64,000 bases of DNA, taken from the NCBI RefSeq assembly GCF_900091475.1, contig NZ_FMIB01000002.1:2666001-2730000 (forward strand). The letters run 5' to 3'. Below are positions 19,303 to 29,995 of this stretch, in pieces. Within the stretch, counting starts at the first letter, position 1; every line of letters starts with the position of its first letter. The translations under genes and the position numbers were made by a program. The notes beneath the pieces are model-generated. The model was not told the DNA's origin and did no database searches. It saw only the letters and a program-made list of their open reading frames with translations. This stretch comes from Micromonospora chersina (GTDB taxonomy: Bacteria > Actinomycetota > Actinomycetes > Mycobacteriales > Micromonosporaceae).

Positions 19303-19782
19303 TCAGGCGGCGGCGAGGGCCGGGGCGACCGAGTCGGGGGCCCACCGGGAGCGGTGGCACTGCGACCAGCCCCGGCAGCGGGGGTCCGCCACGGTGCAGA
19401 GCCGCTGGTCGCTGAGGACCTCGCCGTCGTCGGTCTCGACCACGTCGAAGTGCACCGGGCGGATCGTGCCGTCCGGGGTGACCAGCAGGTGCCGCCCGGC
19501 GTCGAGGGTGTCGTCGCGCATCAGGCAGTTGCGGTCCAGCAGCCGGGCCAGCGCCGCGATGCTGGGCAGCTCCGGCAGGCGCTCGGGCACGCCGTAACAG
19601 TCGACGACCGTCCCGTACGCCCCGGGCGCCTCCCACACGTCGCAGACCACCGCGTACGCGGGGAGTCGGGCCGGGTCGGCGACGGCGAGGGGCATCACCA
19701 CCCGGCCGAGCGCCTCGGCCAGCGCCGGGTAGACCTCCACGGGCGCCGCGCCGTCGATTCTCCAGTTCCACAGCTCGGTCAT
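19303..19782 (-). CDS. Hypothetical protein, 159 aa
   Basis: ATG 19782 (MTELWNWRIDGAAPVEVYPAL) has a strong GAGGAGG site at good spacing. The protein is soluble and acidic to neutral, with no signal or membrane segment. It contains several cysteines (CDVWEAPG, DCYGVPERLP, CLMRDDTLD, DPRCRGWSQCHRS) that could bind a metal, but no recognised motif. The leader just before the start, GGACGAGCGCAGCGAGGAGG, resembles gene leaders common in Micromonospora. Family not recognised. Confidence 0.7.
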   Translation of the reverse strand: MTELWNWRIDGAAPVEVYPALAEALGRVVMPLAVADPARLPAYAVVCDVWEAPGAYGTVVDCYGVPERLPELPSIAALARLLDRNCLMRDDTLDAGRHLLVTPDGTIRPVHFDVVETDDGEVLSDQRLCTVADPRCRGWSQCHRSRWAPDSVAPALAAA

Positions 19783-19987
19783 GCCGCCTCCTCGCTGCGC
19801 TCGTCCCACCGGCCTCCGGATCGGGCCTTACTGACGATGGTGGGGTGCATATGACCTCAGCCGGGCGCAAGTTACCGGTCTGTGACCATTCCGGGCAAAA
19901 TTTCCCCGGGCGACGTTGCCCAGAGTAGCGGGAAGATGACAGTTTATCGGGTATGGTGCCGCGTCCGCGCCGCGAATCACCGGGCTG
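19783..19987. other. Intergenic region between hypothetical gene and selD
   Basis: 205 bp holding the promoter side of the 159-aa gene and the 3' flank of selD. It contains an AT-rich near-palindrome, CCGGGCAAAATTTCCCCGGG, at about 19892-19911, possibly an operator or weak terminator. No tRNA-Sec or SECIS-like gene is visible. Confidence 0.35.
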
Positions 19988-20977
19988 TCACCGGACCTGG
20001 ATCAGGTGCTCGCTCGCCGGTAGCAGCTCACCGATCACCGTGCCGCCCGGGACCTCGCCCGCGACCAGCAGCCCGCCCGAGGTCTGCGCGTCGGCCAGCA
20101 GCAGCCGCTCCCCCTCGTCGACCCCGCCGAAGTCGGTCCACGGGGTCACCCAGTCGAGGTTGCGCCGGGTGCCGCCGCTGACGTACCCGTCGCGCAGCGC
20201 CTTCCGGGCACCCGGCAGGTACGGCACCGCGGCCGCGTCGATCGCCACGGTGAGCCGGCTCGCCCGGGCCAGCTTCGAGGCGTGCCCGAGCAGCCCGAAC
20301 CCGGTCACGTCGGTGCCGCAGCGGATCCCCGCCGCGACCGCCGCCCGGGCCGCGTCCCGGTTGAGCCGGGCCATCGAGGCGACCGCCTCGGCGAACCGCT
20401 CCCCGGTCCGCTTGTGCCGCGTGTTCAGCACGCCGACCCCGAGCGGCTTCGTCAGCGACAACGGCAGGCTGGCCCGGCCGGCGTCCAGGGTGATCAGTTC
20501 CTCGGGCCGGACCACGCCGGTGACCGCGAGGCCGTACTTCGGACCGTCGTCGTCGACGCTGTGCCCGCCGGCCAGGTGGCAGCCGGCCTCCCGGGCCACG
20601 TCCTGACCGCCGCGCAGCACCTCCCGGGCCAACTCCAGGGGCAGCACCTCACGGGGCCAGCAGAGCAGGTTGAGCGCGACGAGCGGGGTGCCGCCCATGG
20701 CGTACACGTCGGAGAGCGCGTTGGCGGCGGCGATCCGCCCCCAGTCGTACGCGTCGTCGACCACCGGGGTGAAGAAGTCCGCGGTGCTGACCAGGCCGGT
20801 GCGCTCGTCCAGCCGGACCACCGCGGCGTCGTCGCCGTGCTCCAGACCGACGAGCAGGTCGGCGGTGCCGGTGGCCGGGCCGAGGCCGGCGACCATCGTC
20901 TCCAGCTCGCCCGGCGGGATCTTGCAGGCGCAGCCGCCGCCGCGGGCGTAATCGGTCAACCGGAGCGGCACCGTCAT
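19988..20977 (-). CDS. selD: Selenide, water dikinase (selenophosphate synthetase)
   Basis: Makes selenophosphate from selenide and ATP, the selenium donor for selenocysteine or selenouridine. 329 aa from ATG 20977 ([20 protein letters not shown]). Catalytic Cys16 and Lys19 are present, so this form uses cysteine, not selenocysteine. The AIR-synthase fold shows [25 protein letters not shown] and [12 protein letters not shown]. No selA, selB or selC lies in the window, so the Sec machinery, if present, is elsewhere. Divergent from gluABCD. Confidence 0.95.
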   Translation of the reverse strand: MTVPLRLTDYARGGGCACKIPPGELETMVAGLGPATGTADLLVGLEHGDDAAVVRLDERTGLVSTADFFTPVVDDAYDWGRIAAANALSDVYAMGGTPLVALNLLCWPREVLPLELAREVLRGGQDVAREAGCHLAGGHSVDDDGPKYGLAVTGVVRPEELITLDAGRASLPLSLTKPLGVGVLNTRHKRTGERFAEAVASMARLNRDAARAAVAAGIRCGTDVTGFGLLGHASKLARASRLTVAIDAAAVPYLPGARKALRDGYVSGGTRRNLDWVTPWTDFGGVDEGERLLLADAQTSGGLLVAGEVPGGTVIGELLPASEHLIQVR

Positions 20978-21184
20978 CCCCACATGATCTCCGCGAACCC
21001 TCGTGGCCGCCACTCGGAAGCCCCGTTCCGTGACGGAATTCGGACTCACGGGTACGGCGGTGACCGGTGTTACCGCTCCGTGACCATTCGAGTTGCGTTC
21101 CGCCACATCACCCCGCCTACAGTGGCCCAACCGGGGGTCTCGCGACCCCACTTTTCCGTACGGACGACAGGGACGGTGGACGAC
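20978..21184. promoter_or_regulatory. Divergent selD/gluA promoter region
   Basis: About 207 bp between divergent starts. A possible glu-side promoter is TTGCGT with TACAGT 19 bp downstream around 21093-21123; the spacer is long, so this is weak. No operator was recognised. Confidence 0.3.
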
Positions 21185-21931
21185 GTGACGACGGGCGAAC
21201 CGCTGATCGTGCTGGACGGGGTGAACAAGTGGTTCGGCCCCCTGCACGTGCTGGACGACGTCTCGCTCTCCGTCGGCAGGGGCGAGGTGGTCGTGGTCAT
21301 CGGCCCGTCCGGCTCCGGCAAGTCGACGCTGTGCCGCACGATCAACCGGCTGGAGCCGATCAACTCGGGCACCATCACCTTCGACGGCACCCCGCTGCCG
21401 GCCGAGGGGAAGGCGCTGGCCAGGCTGCGCAGCGAGGTCGGCATGGTGTTCCAGTCGTTCAACCTCTTCGCGCACAAGACGATCCTGGAGAACGTCACCC
21501 TCGGCCCGGTCAAGGTACGCGGGGAGAAGCCGGCCGCCGCCCGTGAGCGCGGCCTGGCCCTGCTCGACCGGGTCGGCATCGCCAACCAGGCGGACAAGTA
21601 CCCGGCACAGCTCTCCGGCGGCCAGCAGCAGCGGGCGGCGATCGCGCGCGCGCTGGCCATGCAGCCCAAGGCGATGCTCTTCGACGAGCCCACCAGCGCG
21701 CTCGACCCGGAGATGGTCGGCGAGGTGCTGGACGTGATGACCTCCCTCGCGCGGGACGGCATGACAATGGTCGTGGTCACCCACGAGATGGGCTTCGCCC
21801 GGCACGCGGCCAACCGAGTGATCTTCATGGCCGACGGCCGGCTCGTCGAGGACGCGCCCCCGGCCGAGTTCTTCGCGAACCCGCGCAGCGAGCGGGCCAA
21901 GGACTTCCTCTCCAAGATCCTCACGCACTGA
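21185..21931 (+). CDS. gluA: Glutamate-type amino acid ABC transporter, ATP-binding subunit
   Basis: ATPase of a polar amino acid importer. GTG 21185 gives [18 protein letters not shown] (248 aa); GTG 21176 would add three residues. Walker A is GPSGSGKST, the signature LSGGQQQR, Walker [14 protein letters not shown], and the switch histidine is in VTHEMGFAR. It heads a four-gene operon, gluABCD, with a binding lipoprotein and two permeases, the order known for glutamate uptake in Corynebacterium and Streptomyces. Substrate is inferred from family and order. Confidence 0.92.
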   Translation: MTTGEPLIVLDGVNKWFGPLHVLDDVSLSVGRGEVVVVIGPSGSGKSTLCRTINRLEPINSGTITFDGTPLPAEGKALARLRSEVGMVFQSFNLFAHKTILENVTLGPVKVRGEKPAAARERGLALLDRVGIANQADKYPAQLSGGQQQRAAIARALAMQPKAMLFDEPTSALDPEMVGEVLDVMTSLARDGMTMVVVTHEMGFARHAANRVIFMADGRLVEDAPPAEFFANPRSERAKDFLSKILTH

Positions 21932-21987
21932 GCGTCCGTAGTGGAGCGCGCCGTCCCCCGGCGGCTCCGTCGAAGAAGGAGAAGAGT

Positions 21988-22854
21988 ATGCGTATGAAGC
22001 GCGTGGCGGCGGTCGCCGCGGCGGCGACCTTGGCGCTCGGCATGAGCGCCTGCGGCGGCGACGGGGACGGCGGCTCCGGCAGCAGCGGCGCCAAGGGCAT
22101 CATCGGCAAGGCCCAGAGCCAGAAGAAGCTGGTCATCGGCGTGAAGGCCGACCAGCCGGGCCTCGGCATCCAGACCGGCAGCCAGTACGAGGGCTTCGAC
22201 ATCGAGATCGCCAAGATCGTGGCCAAGGGCCTCGGCGTGGACGCGAACAACATCGAGTGGAAGACCACCGTCTCGGCCAACCGCGAGCCCTTCATCCAGC
22301 AGGGCACCGTCGACCTGGTGGTGGCCACCTACACCATCAACGACGAGCGCAAGAAGAAGGTCAACTTCGCGGGGCCGTACTTCATCGCCGGCCAGGACCT
22401 GCTGGTGAAGGCGGACTCCACCATCGCCGGGCCCGAGGGTCTCGACGGGAAGAAGGTCTGCTCCGTGACCGGCTCGACCCCGGCCAAGCGGATCCAGACC
22501 GAGCACCCGAAGGCCCAGCTCCAGCAGTTCGACGCGTACTCGAAGTGCATCACCGCCCTGGAGGGCGGCCAGGTCGACGCGGTGACCACCGACGACATCA
22601 TCCTCGCCGGCTACGCCGCGCAGTCCCAGTACGCCGGCAAGTTCAAGGTGGTCGGCAAGACCTTCTCCACCGAGCCCTACGGCATCGGCCTGAAGAAGGA
22701 CGACAAGGACGGCTGCGAGAAGGTCAACGAGATCCTCAAGGCCGCCGCCTCGGACGGCTCCTACAAGGCCGCCTGGGACGCCACCCTGGGCAAGAGCGGC
22801 AAGGCCGCGCCCGAGCTGGACACCACCAAGCTGACCAACTGCGGCAGCGTCTGA
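21988..22854 (+). CDS. gluB: Glutamate-binding lipoprotein of ABC importer
   Basis: Extracellular solute-binding protein (SBP_bac_3). 288 aa from ATG 21988 with AAGGAG upstream. The signal peptide ends in the lipobox LGMSAC, so the mature protein is lipid-anchored at that cysteine, followed by a Gly/Ser linker. Typical family phrases are KLVIGVKADQPG, YEGFDIEIAK and VDLVVATYTIN. A strong hairpin lies between this gene and gluC and may keep expression of the binding protein above that of the permeases. Confidence 0.92.
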   Translation: MRMKRVAAVAAAATLALGMSACGGDGDGGSGSSGAKGIIGKAQSQKKLVIGVKADQPGLGIQTGSQYEGFDIEIAKIVAKGLGVDANNIEWKTTVSANREPFIQQGTVDLVVATYTINDERKKKVNFAGPYFIAGQDLLVKADSTIAGPEGLDGKKVCSVTGSTPAKRIQTEHPKAQLQQFDAYSKCITALEGGQVDAVTTDDIILAGYAAQSQYAGKFKVVGKTFSTEPYGIGLKKDDKDGCEKVNEILKAAASDGSYKAAWDATLGKSGKAAPELDTTKLTNCGSV

Positions 22855-22860
22855 CCGGTT

Positions 22861-22895
22861 CCGGGGCCGGCATCCCTAGGGGTGCCGGCCCCGGC
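22861..22895 (+). terminator. Intra-operon hairpin between gluB and gluC
   Basis: Arms CCGGGGCCGGCATCCC and GGGTGCCGGCCCCGG form about 15 bp with a single bulge around a tiny loop. There is no T-tract. Its position after the binding-protein gene fits a partial terminator or mRNA-stabilising stem. Confidence 0.65.
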
Positions 22896-22933
22896 CTGTC
22901 ACGACGCCGACGACGTGCCCCGGGAGTCGACGC

Positions 22934-23608
22934 ATGCACGTATTCGCTGATCCGACCAACCTCGACGCCTACCTGTCGGGCTTTCTCTGGATCCTCAAGC
23001 TGACCGGCGCGTCGGCGGTCCTCGCGCTGGTGCTCGGCGTGCTCCTCGCCGCGTTCCGGGTCTCCCCGGTTCCGGTGCTGCGGGGCTTCGGCGCGGCCTG
23101 GGTCAACATCTTCCGCAACACGCCGCTGACGCTGATCATCTTCTTCTGCTACTTCGGCCTCTACTCGACGCTGGGCGTGGGCCTCTCCGACGACCTGAAC
23201 CTGAACAACTTCTGGCTCGGGGTGGTCGGCCTGTCGGTCTACACCGCCGCGTTCGTCTGCGAGGCCGTCCGCTCGGGCGTCAACACCGTGCCGGCCGGTC
23301 AGGCCGAGGCGGCCCGGGCGATCGGGCTGACCTTCTTCCAGACCCTGCGCATCGTGGTCCTGCCCCAGGCCGGGCGGGCCGTGGTGGCCCCGCTGGGCAG
23401 CGTGCTCATCGCGCTGTGCAAGAACGCCACGATCGTCGGCACCATCGGCCTGATGGAGGCGTCCAGCGTGATGAAGGACCTGATCAACAGCAACGGCGAC
23501 GCCGTGATCCCGATCTTCCTGGTCTTCGCCGGCACCTTCGCCGCGATCCTCGTCCCGACCGGCTACTTCTTCGGCTGGCTGGCCAACCGACTGGCGGTGA
23601 AGCGCTGA
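22934..23608 (+). CDS. gluC: Glutamate-type ABC transporter permease
   Basis: 224-aa inner-membrane permease of the HisM/GluC type with about five hydrophobic helices. ATG 22934 has GGGAG eight bases upstream. The conserved cytoplasmic loop that contacts the ATPase is AARAIGLTFFQTLRIVVLPQAGRA. The stop overlaps the gluD start (TGATG), so translation is coupled. Confidence 0.92.
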   Translation: MHVFADPTNLDAYLSGFLWILKLTGASAVLALVLGVLLAAFRVSPVPVLRGFGAAWVNIFRNTPLTLIIFFCYFGLYSTLGVGLSDDLNLNNFWLGVVGLSVYTAAFVCEAVRSGVNTVPAGQAEAARAIGLTFFQTLRIVVLPQAGRAVVAPLGSVLIALCKNATIVGTIGLMEASSVMKDLINSNGDAVIPIFLVFAGTFAAILVPTGYFFGWLANRLAVKR

Positions 23609-24495
23609 TGAGCACGAGCGCCGTTCTCTACGACCACCCGGGGCCGCGGGCACGCGTGCGCAACGCGGTGCTCAGCGTCGTCTTCGGCGTCGGCCTGGCC
23701 GCCCTGCTCTGGTGGGTCTACGCCAAGTTCGACCAGGCCGGGCAGTGGGAGGGCAACCTCTGGAAGCCCTTCGCCGAGGCGCCCACCTGGACCCAGTTCA
23801 TCTGGCCGGGCCTGCGGCAGACCCTGTTCGCCGCCGCCACCGGCATGGTGCTGTCGCTCGCCTTCGGCATCCTGTTCGCGGTCGGCCGGCTCTCCGACCA
23901 CTGGTGGGTCCGGGTCCCGGCCGGCGTCGTGGTGGAGTTCTTCCGCGCCGTCCCGCTGCTCCTCATGATCTTCTTCATCTTCTACGGCGTGCCGTTCCTG
24001 ATCCAGGGGCCGGTCCCGGCGTTCTGGGCGGTCGTCATCGGCCTGACCCTCTACAACGGGTCGGTGCTCGCCGAGGCGTTCCGCGCCGGCATCCGCTCCA
24101 TCCCCGGCGGGCAGTCCGAGGCCGCGTACGCCGTGGGCATGCGGAAGAACCAGGTGATGCGGCTGATCCTCGTGCCGCAGGCCGCCCGGGCCATGCTGCC
24201 GGTGATCGTCAGCCAGCTGGTCGTGCTGCTCAAGGACACCGCGCTCGGCTACATCGTGGCCTTCCCCGAGCTGCTCCAGCGGGGCGTCAACGACCTCTCG
24301 GCCAACCGGGGCAACGTGGTCGCCGCCGCCATCGTGGTGGCCGCCATCTACATCGTGATCAACTCGCTGCTCACCACGCTGGCGAACTGGCTGGACCGGC
24401 GTACCCGGCGGCGGGGCTTCCGGGTCCCGAAGCAGACCGCGGCGCCGGATTCGACCCCGGCCGGCGGCGCCACGGTGGCCGAGCCGCAGGGCTGA
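23608..24495 (+). CDS. gluD: Glutamate-type ABC transporter permease
   Basis: 295-aa second permease, starting at the ATG that overlaps the gluC stop. The EAA-type loop is EAAYAVGMRKNQVMRLILVPQAARA. It has a cytoplasmic N-terminal tail and an extra hydrophilic C-terminal tail (RTRRRGFRVPK onward), as is usual for GluD relative to GluC. Last gene of the operon, followed by a terminator. Confidence 0.92.
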   Translation: MSTSAVLYDHPGPRARVRNAVLSVVFGVGLAALLWWVYAKFDQAGQWEGNLWKPFAEAPTWTQFIWPGLRQTLFAAATGMVLSLAFGILFAVGRLSDHWWVRVPAGVVVEFFRAVPLLLMIFFIFYGVPFLIQGPVPAFWAVVIGLTLYNGSVLAEAFRAGIRSIPGGQSEAAYAVGMRKNQVMRLILVPQAARAMLPVIVSQLVVLLKDTALGYIVAFPELLQRGVNDLSANRGNVVAAAIVVAAIYIVINSLLTTLANWLDRRTRRRGFRVPKQTAAPDSTPAGGATVAEPQG

Positions 24496-24516
24496 TCCGC
24501 CCGCACCCGTCCACGC

Positions 24517-24552
24517 GAAAGCCCTGCCACCTCCCGGAGGTGGCAGGGCTTC
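24517..24552. terminator. Bidirectional terminator between gluD and rny
   Basis: A near-perfect palindrome, GAAAGCCCTGCCACCTCC centred on one base, folds into a stem of about 17 bp with A and T residues at the ends. It sits between convergent genes. Confidence 0.85.
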
Positions 24553-24570
24553 GTCGTGCGGGGGCCCGGT

Positions 24571-26337
<1,767 letters not shown>

Positions 26338-27023
26338 GCGGCCGCTCCGAACCGGTGCGCACCCTCAGCGGCCCGGGCCGGGCGACCACCCGGCGAGGAG
26401 CGGCCGGCAGCGCCTGGAAGACCGCCGGTGAACCTGTGCCGCCCCGCCATGGCCGCCTCCCCTGAACGTCGGCGCCGCAGGCGGCGTGCGACTGGGCACG
26501 CACCTGCGACTCTGGACGCCCGACCGGAGCGGCTGGCTGTGGGTAGCTTTCCGTCGGCGGTGCCCACGCGAGGGCATCGCCGGCGGCCGGTTGCAGTTGT
26601 CGGTCGGCTCCGGACCGGCCGTCCGGAGCTTGCCGTCAAAGGCCCGTGAAGCTGGCCAAAGTGATGCTGTTCTGTTACGCGATCTATGTTGTGCGCTTAG
26701 CCTGCGCTGGTCGGGCAAAGTGAGCCTGTATGGCGAGGCTAGGTCTCCGGGGGCCGTTCGGTCAAGAACTCATGATCAAACCACCCGGACGGAGAGAAGT
26801 TGCGGCGTCACGCAGAGGTGTCCAGATGCCGGACACGGCCGGACAAACTTCCCCCGCTGCGGCCGCCTCGGTCACGTTCCCGACCTGCTCAGAGCCGCAA
26901 CGCGACCGTCACCGGCCGCCGCTCGAGGTGACCTGCCGTCACGGTCGGCAGCCCGGCAACTTTCCGCAAAGGTGACTCACGTTGCACCCGGTTCCGACTT
27001 ACCGGGAGGGTGCGGCGCCCCGC
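26338..27023. other. 686-bp region without a recognisable gene
   Basis: Lies between the rny start and the end of the DUF849 gene. The part from 26640 to 26710 is clearly more AT-rich than its surroundings (GTTCTGTTACGCGATCTATG) and probably holds the rny promoter or a small transcript. Several short open frames exist on both strands, but none has both codon bias and a ribosome-binding site. No tRNA or known riboswitch was recognised. Confidence 0.4.
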
Positions 27024-27734
27024 TCAGCGGGCGCCGAGGGCGCGGGCGGCGCTCACCAGCGCGGGGTTGTCCGGGGCGACGCTGCCGTCCGGCAGCACGA
27101 GGGTGTCCTCCAGGCCGATCCGGGTGTCCAGGCCCCGGCGGACCGCCTCGGCGAGCACCGGCCACGTCGCCGGGCCCTCCCCGTGCAGCAGCACCGGCGG
27201 GGGATCGGTGGGTAGCGCGGCGAGGATGGCGGCGGCGTCGGCGAGAGCAACGTCGACAGGTTCGGCCAGGCACTCGACGAGAACCCGCCCGGTCGGCACC
27301 GGCCAGCGGCGCCAGGCGTCGACCGCCGCCACCGTCCAGAGGCCGGCCTCGACCATGACACCCCGCTCGTGCAGGGCCGCCGCGACGGCCGCCGCGCCGG
27401 GCTCGTGGGCGTTGACCGAGGCGAAGTCGGGCAGCACCGTCCAGGCGCGTACGGCGGCCACCCGGTCGGCGGGCTCGGGGGCGATCCAGGCGCCGGTGCT
27501 CACCCCGACGGGGAGGCCGGGCCGGGCGGCCCGGATCGCGGTGACGGCCGCGGCGATCACGGCGGGGTCGAGGGACTCGGCGCCACGCTCATCACGCGGG
27601 TGCACGTGCACCGCCGCCACCCCCACCTCCGCACACCGAACGGCGTCGGCAGCCAACTGGCCGGGCGTCAGGGGCACGGCAGAATGCTCGGCCCTGAGCC
27701 GCCCCCCGTTCAAACAGCCCTTCAACACGCCCAC
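27024..27734 (-). CDS. DUF849 / BKACE family protein (3-keto-5-aminohexanoate cleavage-like)
   Basis: 236 aa, TIM-barrel BKACE family that cleaves beta-keto acids with acetyl-CoA using a zinc ion. The N-terminus reads CLNGGRLRAEHSAVPLTPGQL, with the zinc histidine pair in AAVHVHPRDERG, and SVNAHEPG follows. GTG 27734 follows GGGGAGG closely; GTG 27728 two codons later is an equally good start. It is shorter than characterised Kce proteins (about 270-300 aa), and the substrate cannot be named. It stands alone between recX and rny. Confidence 0.82.
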   Translation of the reverse strand: MGVLKGCLNGGRLRAEHSAVPLTPGQLAADAVRCAEVGVAAVHVHPRDERGAESLDPAVIAAAVTAIRAARPGLPVGVSTGAWIAPEPADRVAAVRAWTVLPDFASVNAHEPGAAAVAAALHERGVMVEAGLWTVAAVDAWRRWPVPTGRVLVECLAEPVDVALADAAAILAALPTDPPPVLLHGEGPATWPVLAEAVRRGLDTRIGLEDTLVLPDGSVAPDNPALVSAARALGAR

Positions 27735-27748
27735 CTACCTCCCCGGAA

Positions 27749-27809
27749 GTCGATCATGGAGTTATTGCCCCGACACGCCGGTGCGCCGGGCAATAACTTC
27801 ATGATCGAC
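27749..27809 (-). terminator. Long hairpin downstream of recX
   Basis: Arms of 22 bp with one mismatch (27749-27770 and 27788-27809, GTCGATCATGGAGTTATTGC and its complement) flank a 17-nt loop. It lies 41 bp after the recX stop and upstream of the DUF849 gene start. No T-tract. Confidence 0.65.
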
Positions 27810-27850
27810 GAGGCGAGCCGGAGGCGCGGGCGAGGGCGCGGGCGGTCGGG

Positions 27851-28549
27851 TCAGTCAAGGGGGCGGGTCGTCTGGTCGAGGTCGTTCTCGGCGTCGGCGA
27901 GGGCGTCGGCGTCGATGTGCTCGGCGAACTCGGCCGCCTCGGCGCTCTGCGCGGCCAGCGCGTCCTTGACCGCCCGGATGGCCACGCCGGCCGGGTAGCC
28001 CTTGCGGGCCAGCATGCCGACCAGGCGGCGGAACACGGCGTCGGGCTCGCCCCGGGCGGTGCGCAGCTTCCGGTCCACCAGGGCCCGGGCGGTCTCCGCC
28101 TCGGTCTCCTCGTCGATCTCGTCGAGGGCCTCGCCGGCCACCTCGCCGTCGACGCCGCGCTGGCGCAGCTCGTTGGCGAGCGCCCGCCGGGCCAGCCCGC
28201 GGCCGGTGTGCCGGCTGCTCACCCAGGCCCGGGCGAAGGCGGCGTCGTCCACGATGCCGACCTCGTCGTAGCGGTCGAGGACCTGTTCGGCGATCTCCTC
28301 GGAGATGCCCCGCTTCGCCAGGGCGCCGGCCAGCTCCGCGCGGGTGCGCGGCCGGACCGCGAGCTGCCGGAGGCAGATCTCCCGGGCCACCTCGGCCTCG
28401 TCGCGAGGCGGCGCGGGCGTCGCCTCGGTGTCGGGCTCCTCGGCCCGGCCCCGGCGACCGCGACGGGGCGGGGGTGGAGTGTTCGCGTCACCCGTGCGGG
28501 GCGGGCTGGCGTCCCAGCCCCGCCCCGTACGGGCGCGTCGTCCTGCCAC
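27851..28549 (-). CDS. recX: RecA regulatory protein RecX
   Basis: Inhibits RecA filament extension and activity. 232 aa from GTG 28549, starting 11 bp after the recA stop on the same strand. A basic/Pro-rich N-terminal extension (about 1-50) precedes three-helix RecX repeats: REICLRQLAVRPRTRAELAGAL, DDAAFARAWVSSRHTGRGLARRAL and RRLVGMLARKGYPAGVAIRAV. Co-transcription with recA is the usual arrangement and brings it under SOS control. Confidence 0.94.
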   Translation of the reverse strand: MAGRRARTGRGWDASPPRTGDANTPPPPRRGRRGRAEEPDTEATPAPPRDEAEVAREICLRQLAVRPRTRAELAGALAKRGISEEIAEQVLDRYDEVGIVDDAAFARAWVSSRHTGRGLARRALANELRQRGVDGEVAGEALDEIDEETEAETARALVDRKLRTARGEPDAVFRRLVGMLARKGYPAGVAIRAVKDALAAQSAEAAEFAEHIDADALADAENDLDQTTRPLD

Positions 28550-28560
28550 GGGTCAGCGGA

Positions 28561-29607
28561 TCAGAAGTCGACCGGCGGCAGGTCCGGCCCGCCGGCGGCG
28601 TCGCCCGCGCCGGTGCCGACGCCGAGCTTCTCCAGGATCTTCTTCTCGATCTCGGCCGCCACGTCCGGGTTCTCCCGGAGGAACTCGCGGGCCTTCTCCT
28701 TGCCCTGGCCGAGCTGGTCGCCGTCGTAGGTGTACCAGGCGCCGGACTTGCGGATGATCGCCTGCTCCACGCCGACGTCGATCAGCGAGCCCTCGCGGGA
28801 GATGCCCTTGCCGTACATGATGTCGAACTCGGCCTGCTTGAACGGCGCGGCGACCTTGTTCTTCACGACCTTGACCCGGGTGCGGTTACCGACCACGTCG
28901 GTGCCGTCCTTGAGGCTCTCGATGCGGCGCACGTCGAGCCGGACCGAGGCGTAGAACTTCAGCGCCCGACCACCGGTCGTGGTCTCCGGGCTGCCGAACA
29001 TCACGCCGATCTTCTCGCGGAGCTGGTTGATGAAGATCGCCGTGGTGCCGGTGTTGTTGAGCACGCCGGTGATCTTCCGGAGCGCCTGGCTCATGAGCCG
29101 GGCCTGGAGACCCACGTGGCTGTCGCCCATCTCGCCCTCGATCTCGGCGCGCGGCACCAGGGCGGCCACCGAGTCGATCACGATGATGTCGATGGCGCCG
29201 GAGCGGACCAGCATGTCGGCGATCTCCAGCGCCTGCTCGCCGGTGTCCGGCTGGGAGACCAGCAGGGCGTCGGTGTCGACGCCGAGGGCCTTCGCGTACT
29301 CCGGGTCGAGCGCGTGCTCGGCGTCGATGAAGGCGGCGATGCCGCCGGCCCGCTGGGCGTTGGCCACCGCGTGCAGGGCGACCGTGGTCTTACCGCTGGA
29401 CTCCGGGCCGTAGATCTCGACGACCCGGCCGCGGGGCAGGCCGCCCACGCCGAGCGCCACGTCGAGCGCGATGGAGCTGGTCGGGATGACGGCCGTCTGC
29501 ACGACGGGCCGCTCCCCCAGCCGCATCACCGAACCCTTGCCGAACTGCTTGTCGATCTGAGCGAGAGCAAGGTCGAGTGCCTTCTCCCGGTCCGGCCCTG
29601 CCGCCAT
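28561..29607 (-). CDS. recA: Recombinase RecA
   Basis: Strand-exchange ATPase and co-protease for LexA. The chosen start ATG 29607 ([20 protein letters not shown]) has AGGGGTGG upstream and gives 348 aa, matching actinobacterial RecA; a frame 16 residues longer exists but is atypical. Walker A GPESSGKT is at 67-74, followed by the L2 loop region [21 protein letters not shown]. No intein is present. An SOS box lies 133 bp upstream; recX follows at 11 bp. Confidence 0.97.
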   Translation of the reverse strand: MAAGPDREKALDLALAQIDKQFGKGSVMRLGERPVVQTAVIPTSSIALDVALGVGGLPRGRVVEIYGPESSGKTTVALHAVANAQRAGGIAAFIDAEHALDPEYAKALGVDTDALLVSQPDTGEQALEIADMLVRSGAIDIIVIDSVAALVPRAEIEGEMGDSHVGLQARLMSQALRKITGVLNNTGTTAIFINQLREKIGVMFGSPETTTGGRALKFYASVRLDVRRIESLKDGTDVVGNRTRVKVVKNKVAAPFKQAEFDIMYGKGISREGSLIDVGVEQAIIRKSGAWYTYDGDQLGQGKEKAREFLRENPDVAAEIEKKILEKLGVGTGAGDAAGGPDLPPVDF

Positions 29608-29739
29608 CGTTGCCACCCCTGCCTTCGCCGGCGTCTTTCCTGAGCTTCGCGTCACGCGGACACGCTAGGCGCTGGGTCCGACAGAAAACCAGCCGACGGG
29701 CCGCGAGCTGTGGACGAGCACCCCGCTGTGGACAATAGC

Positions 29740-29753
29740 CGAACAGGTGTACG
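29740..29753. promoter_or_regulatory. SOS (LexA) box upstream of recA
   Basis: CGAACAGGTGTACG matches CGAACRNRYGTTYG at 13 of 14 positions. It lies in the 184 bp between recA and the DUF3046 gene. On the minus strand, TTGTCG (29758-29763) and TATTGT (29732-29737) flank it as possible -35 and -10 elements, though their 20-bp spacer is long. Confidence 0.8.
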
Positions 29754-29791
29754 ACTCGACAAGCGACACGCGGAACCGGCGAAAAGGCTGC

Positions 29792-29992
29792 TCACCGTAG
29801 CCGTGCGGGCACCCGGTCGGGATACGCGGCCACCACCGCGCGCCACACCACGTGCGTCTCCTCACCCCCCGCGAGGGCCTGCTCGATGGTCCGCCCGCCG
29901 AGCTGGGACAGCACCTGGTCGCTGGCGATGCTGGCCGCGTAGCCCGGCCCGAACGCCTCCTCCAGCCGTGCCCAGAAGTCGGTCAGCCGCAC
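29792..29992 (-). CDS. DUF3046 protein, 66 aa
   Basis: MRLTDFWARLEEAFGPGYAASI is the DUF3046 signature, a small protein encoded next to recA in most actinobacteria. GTG 29992 has an AAGGAGGAG site. It begins three bases after the MFS gene stop, so the two may be co-transcribed. Function is unknown; it may be read through into recA-recX. Confidence 0.9.
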   Translation of the reverse strand: MRLTDFWARLEEAFGPGYAASIASDQVLSQLGGRTIEQALAGGEETHVVWRAVVAAYPDRVPARLR

Positions 29993-29995
29993 GTG

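Noticed and set aside
26646..26723. 25-codon hydrophobic frame (VKLAKVMLFCYAIYVV...) in the AT-rich island
   Set aside because: No convincing ribosome-binding site and no charge pattern of a stable small membrane protein; left as a possibility only.
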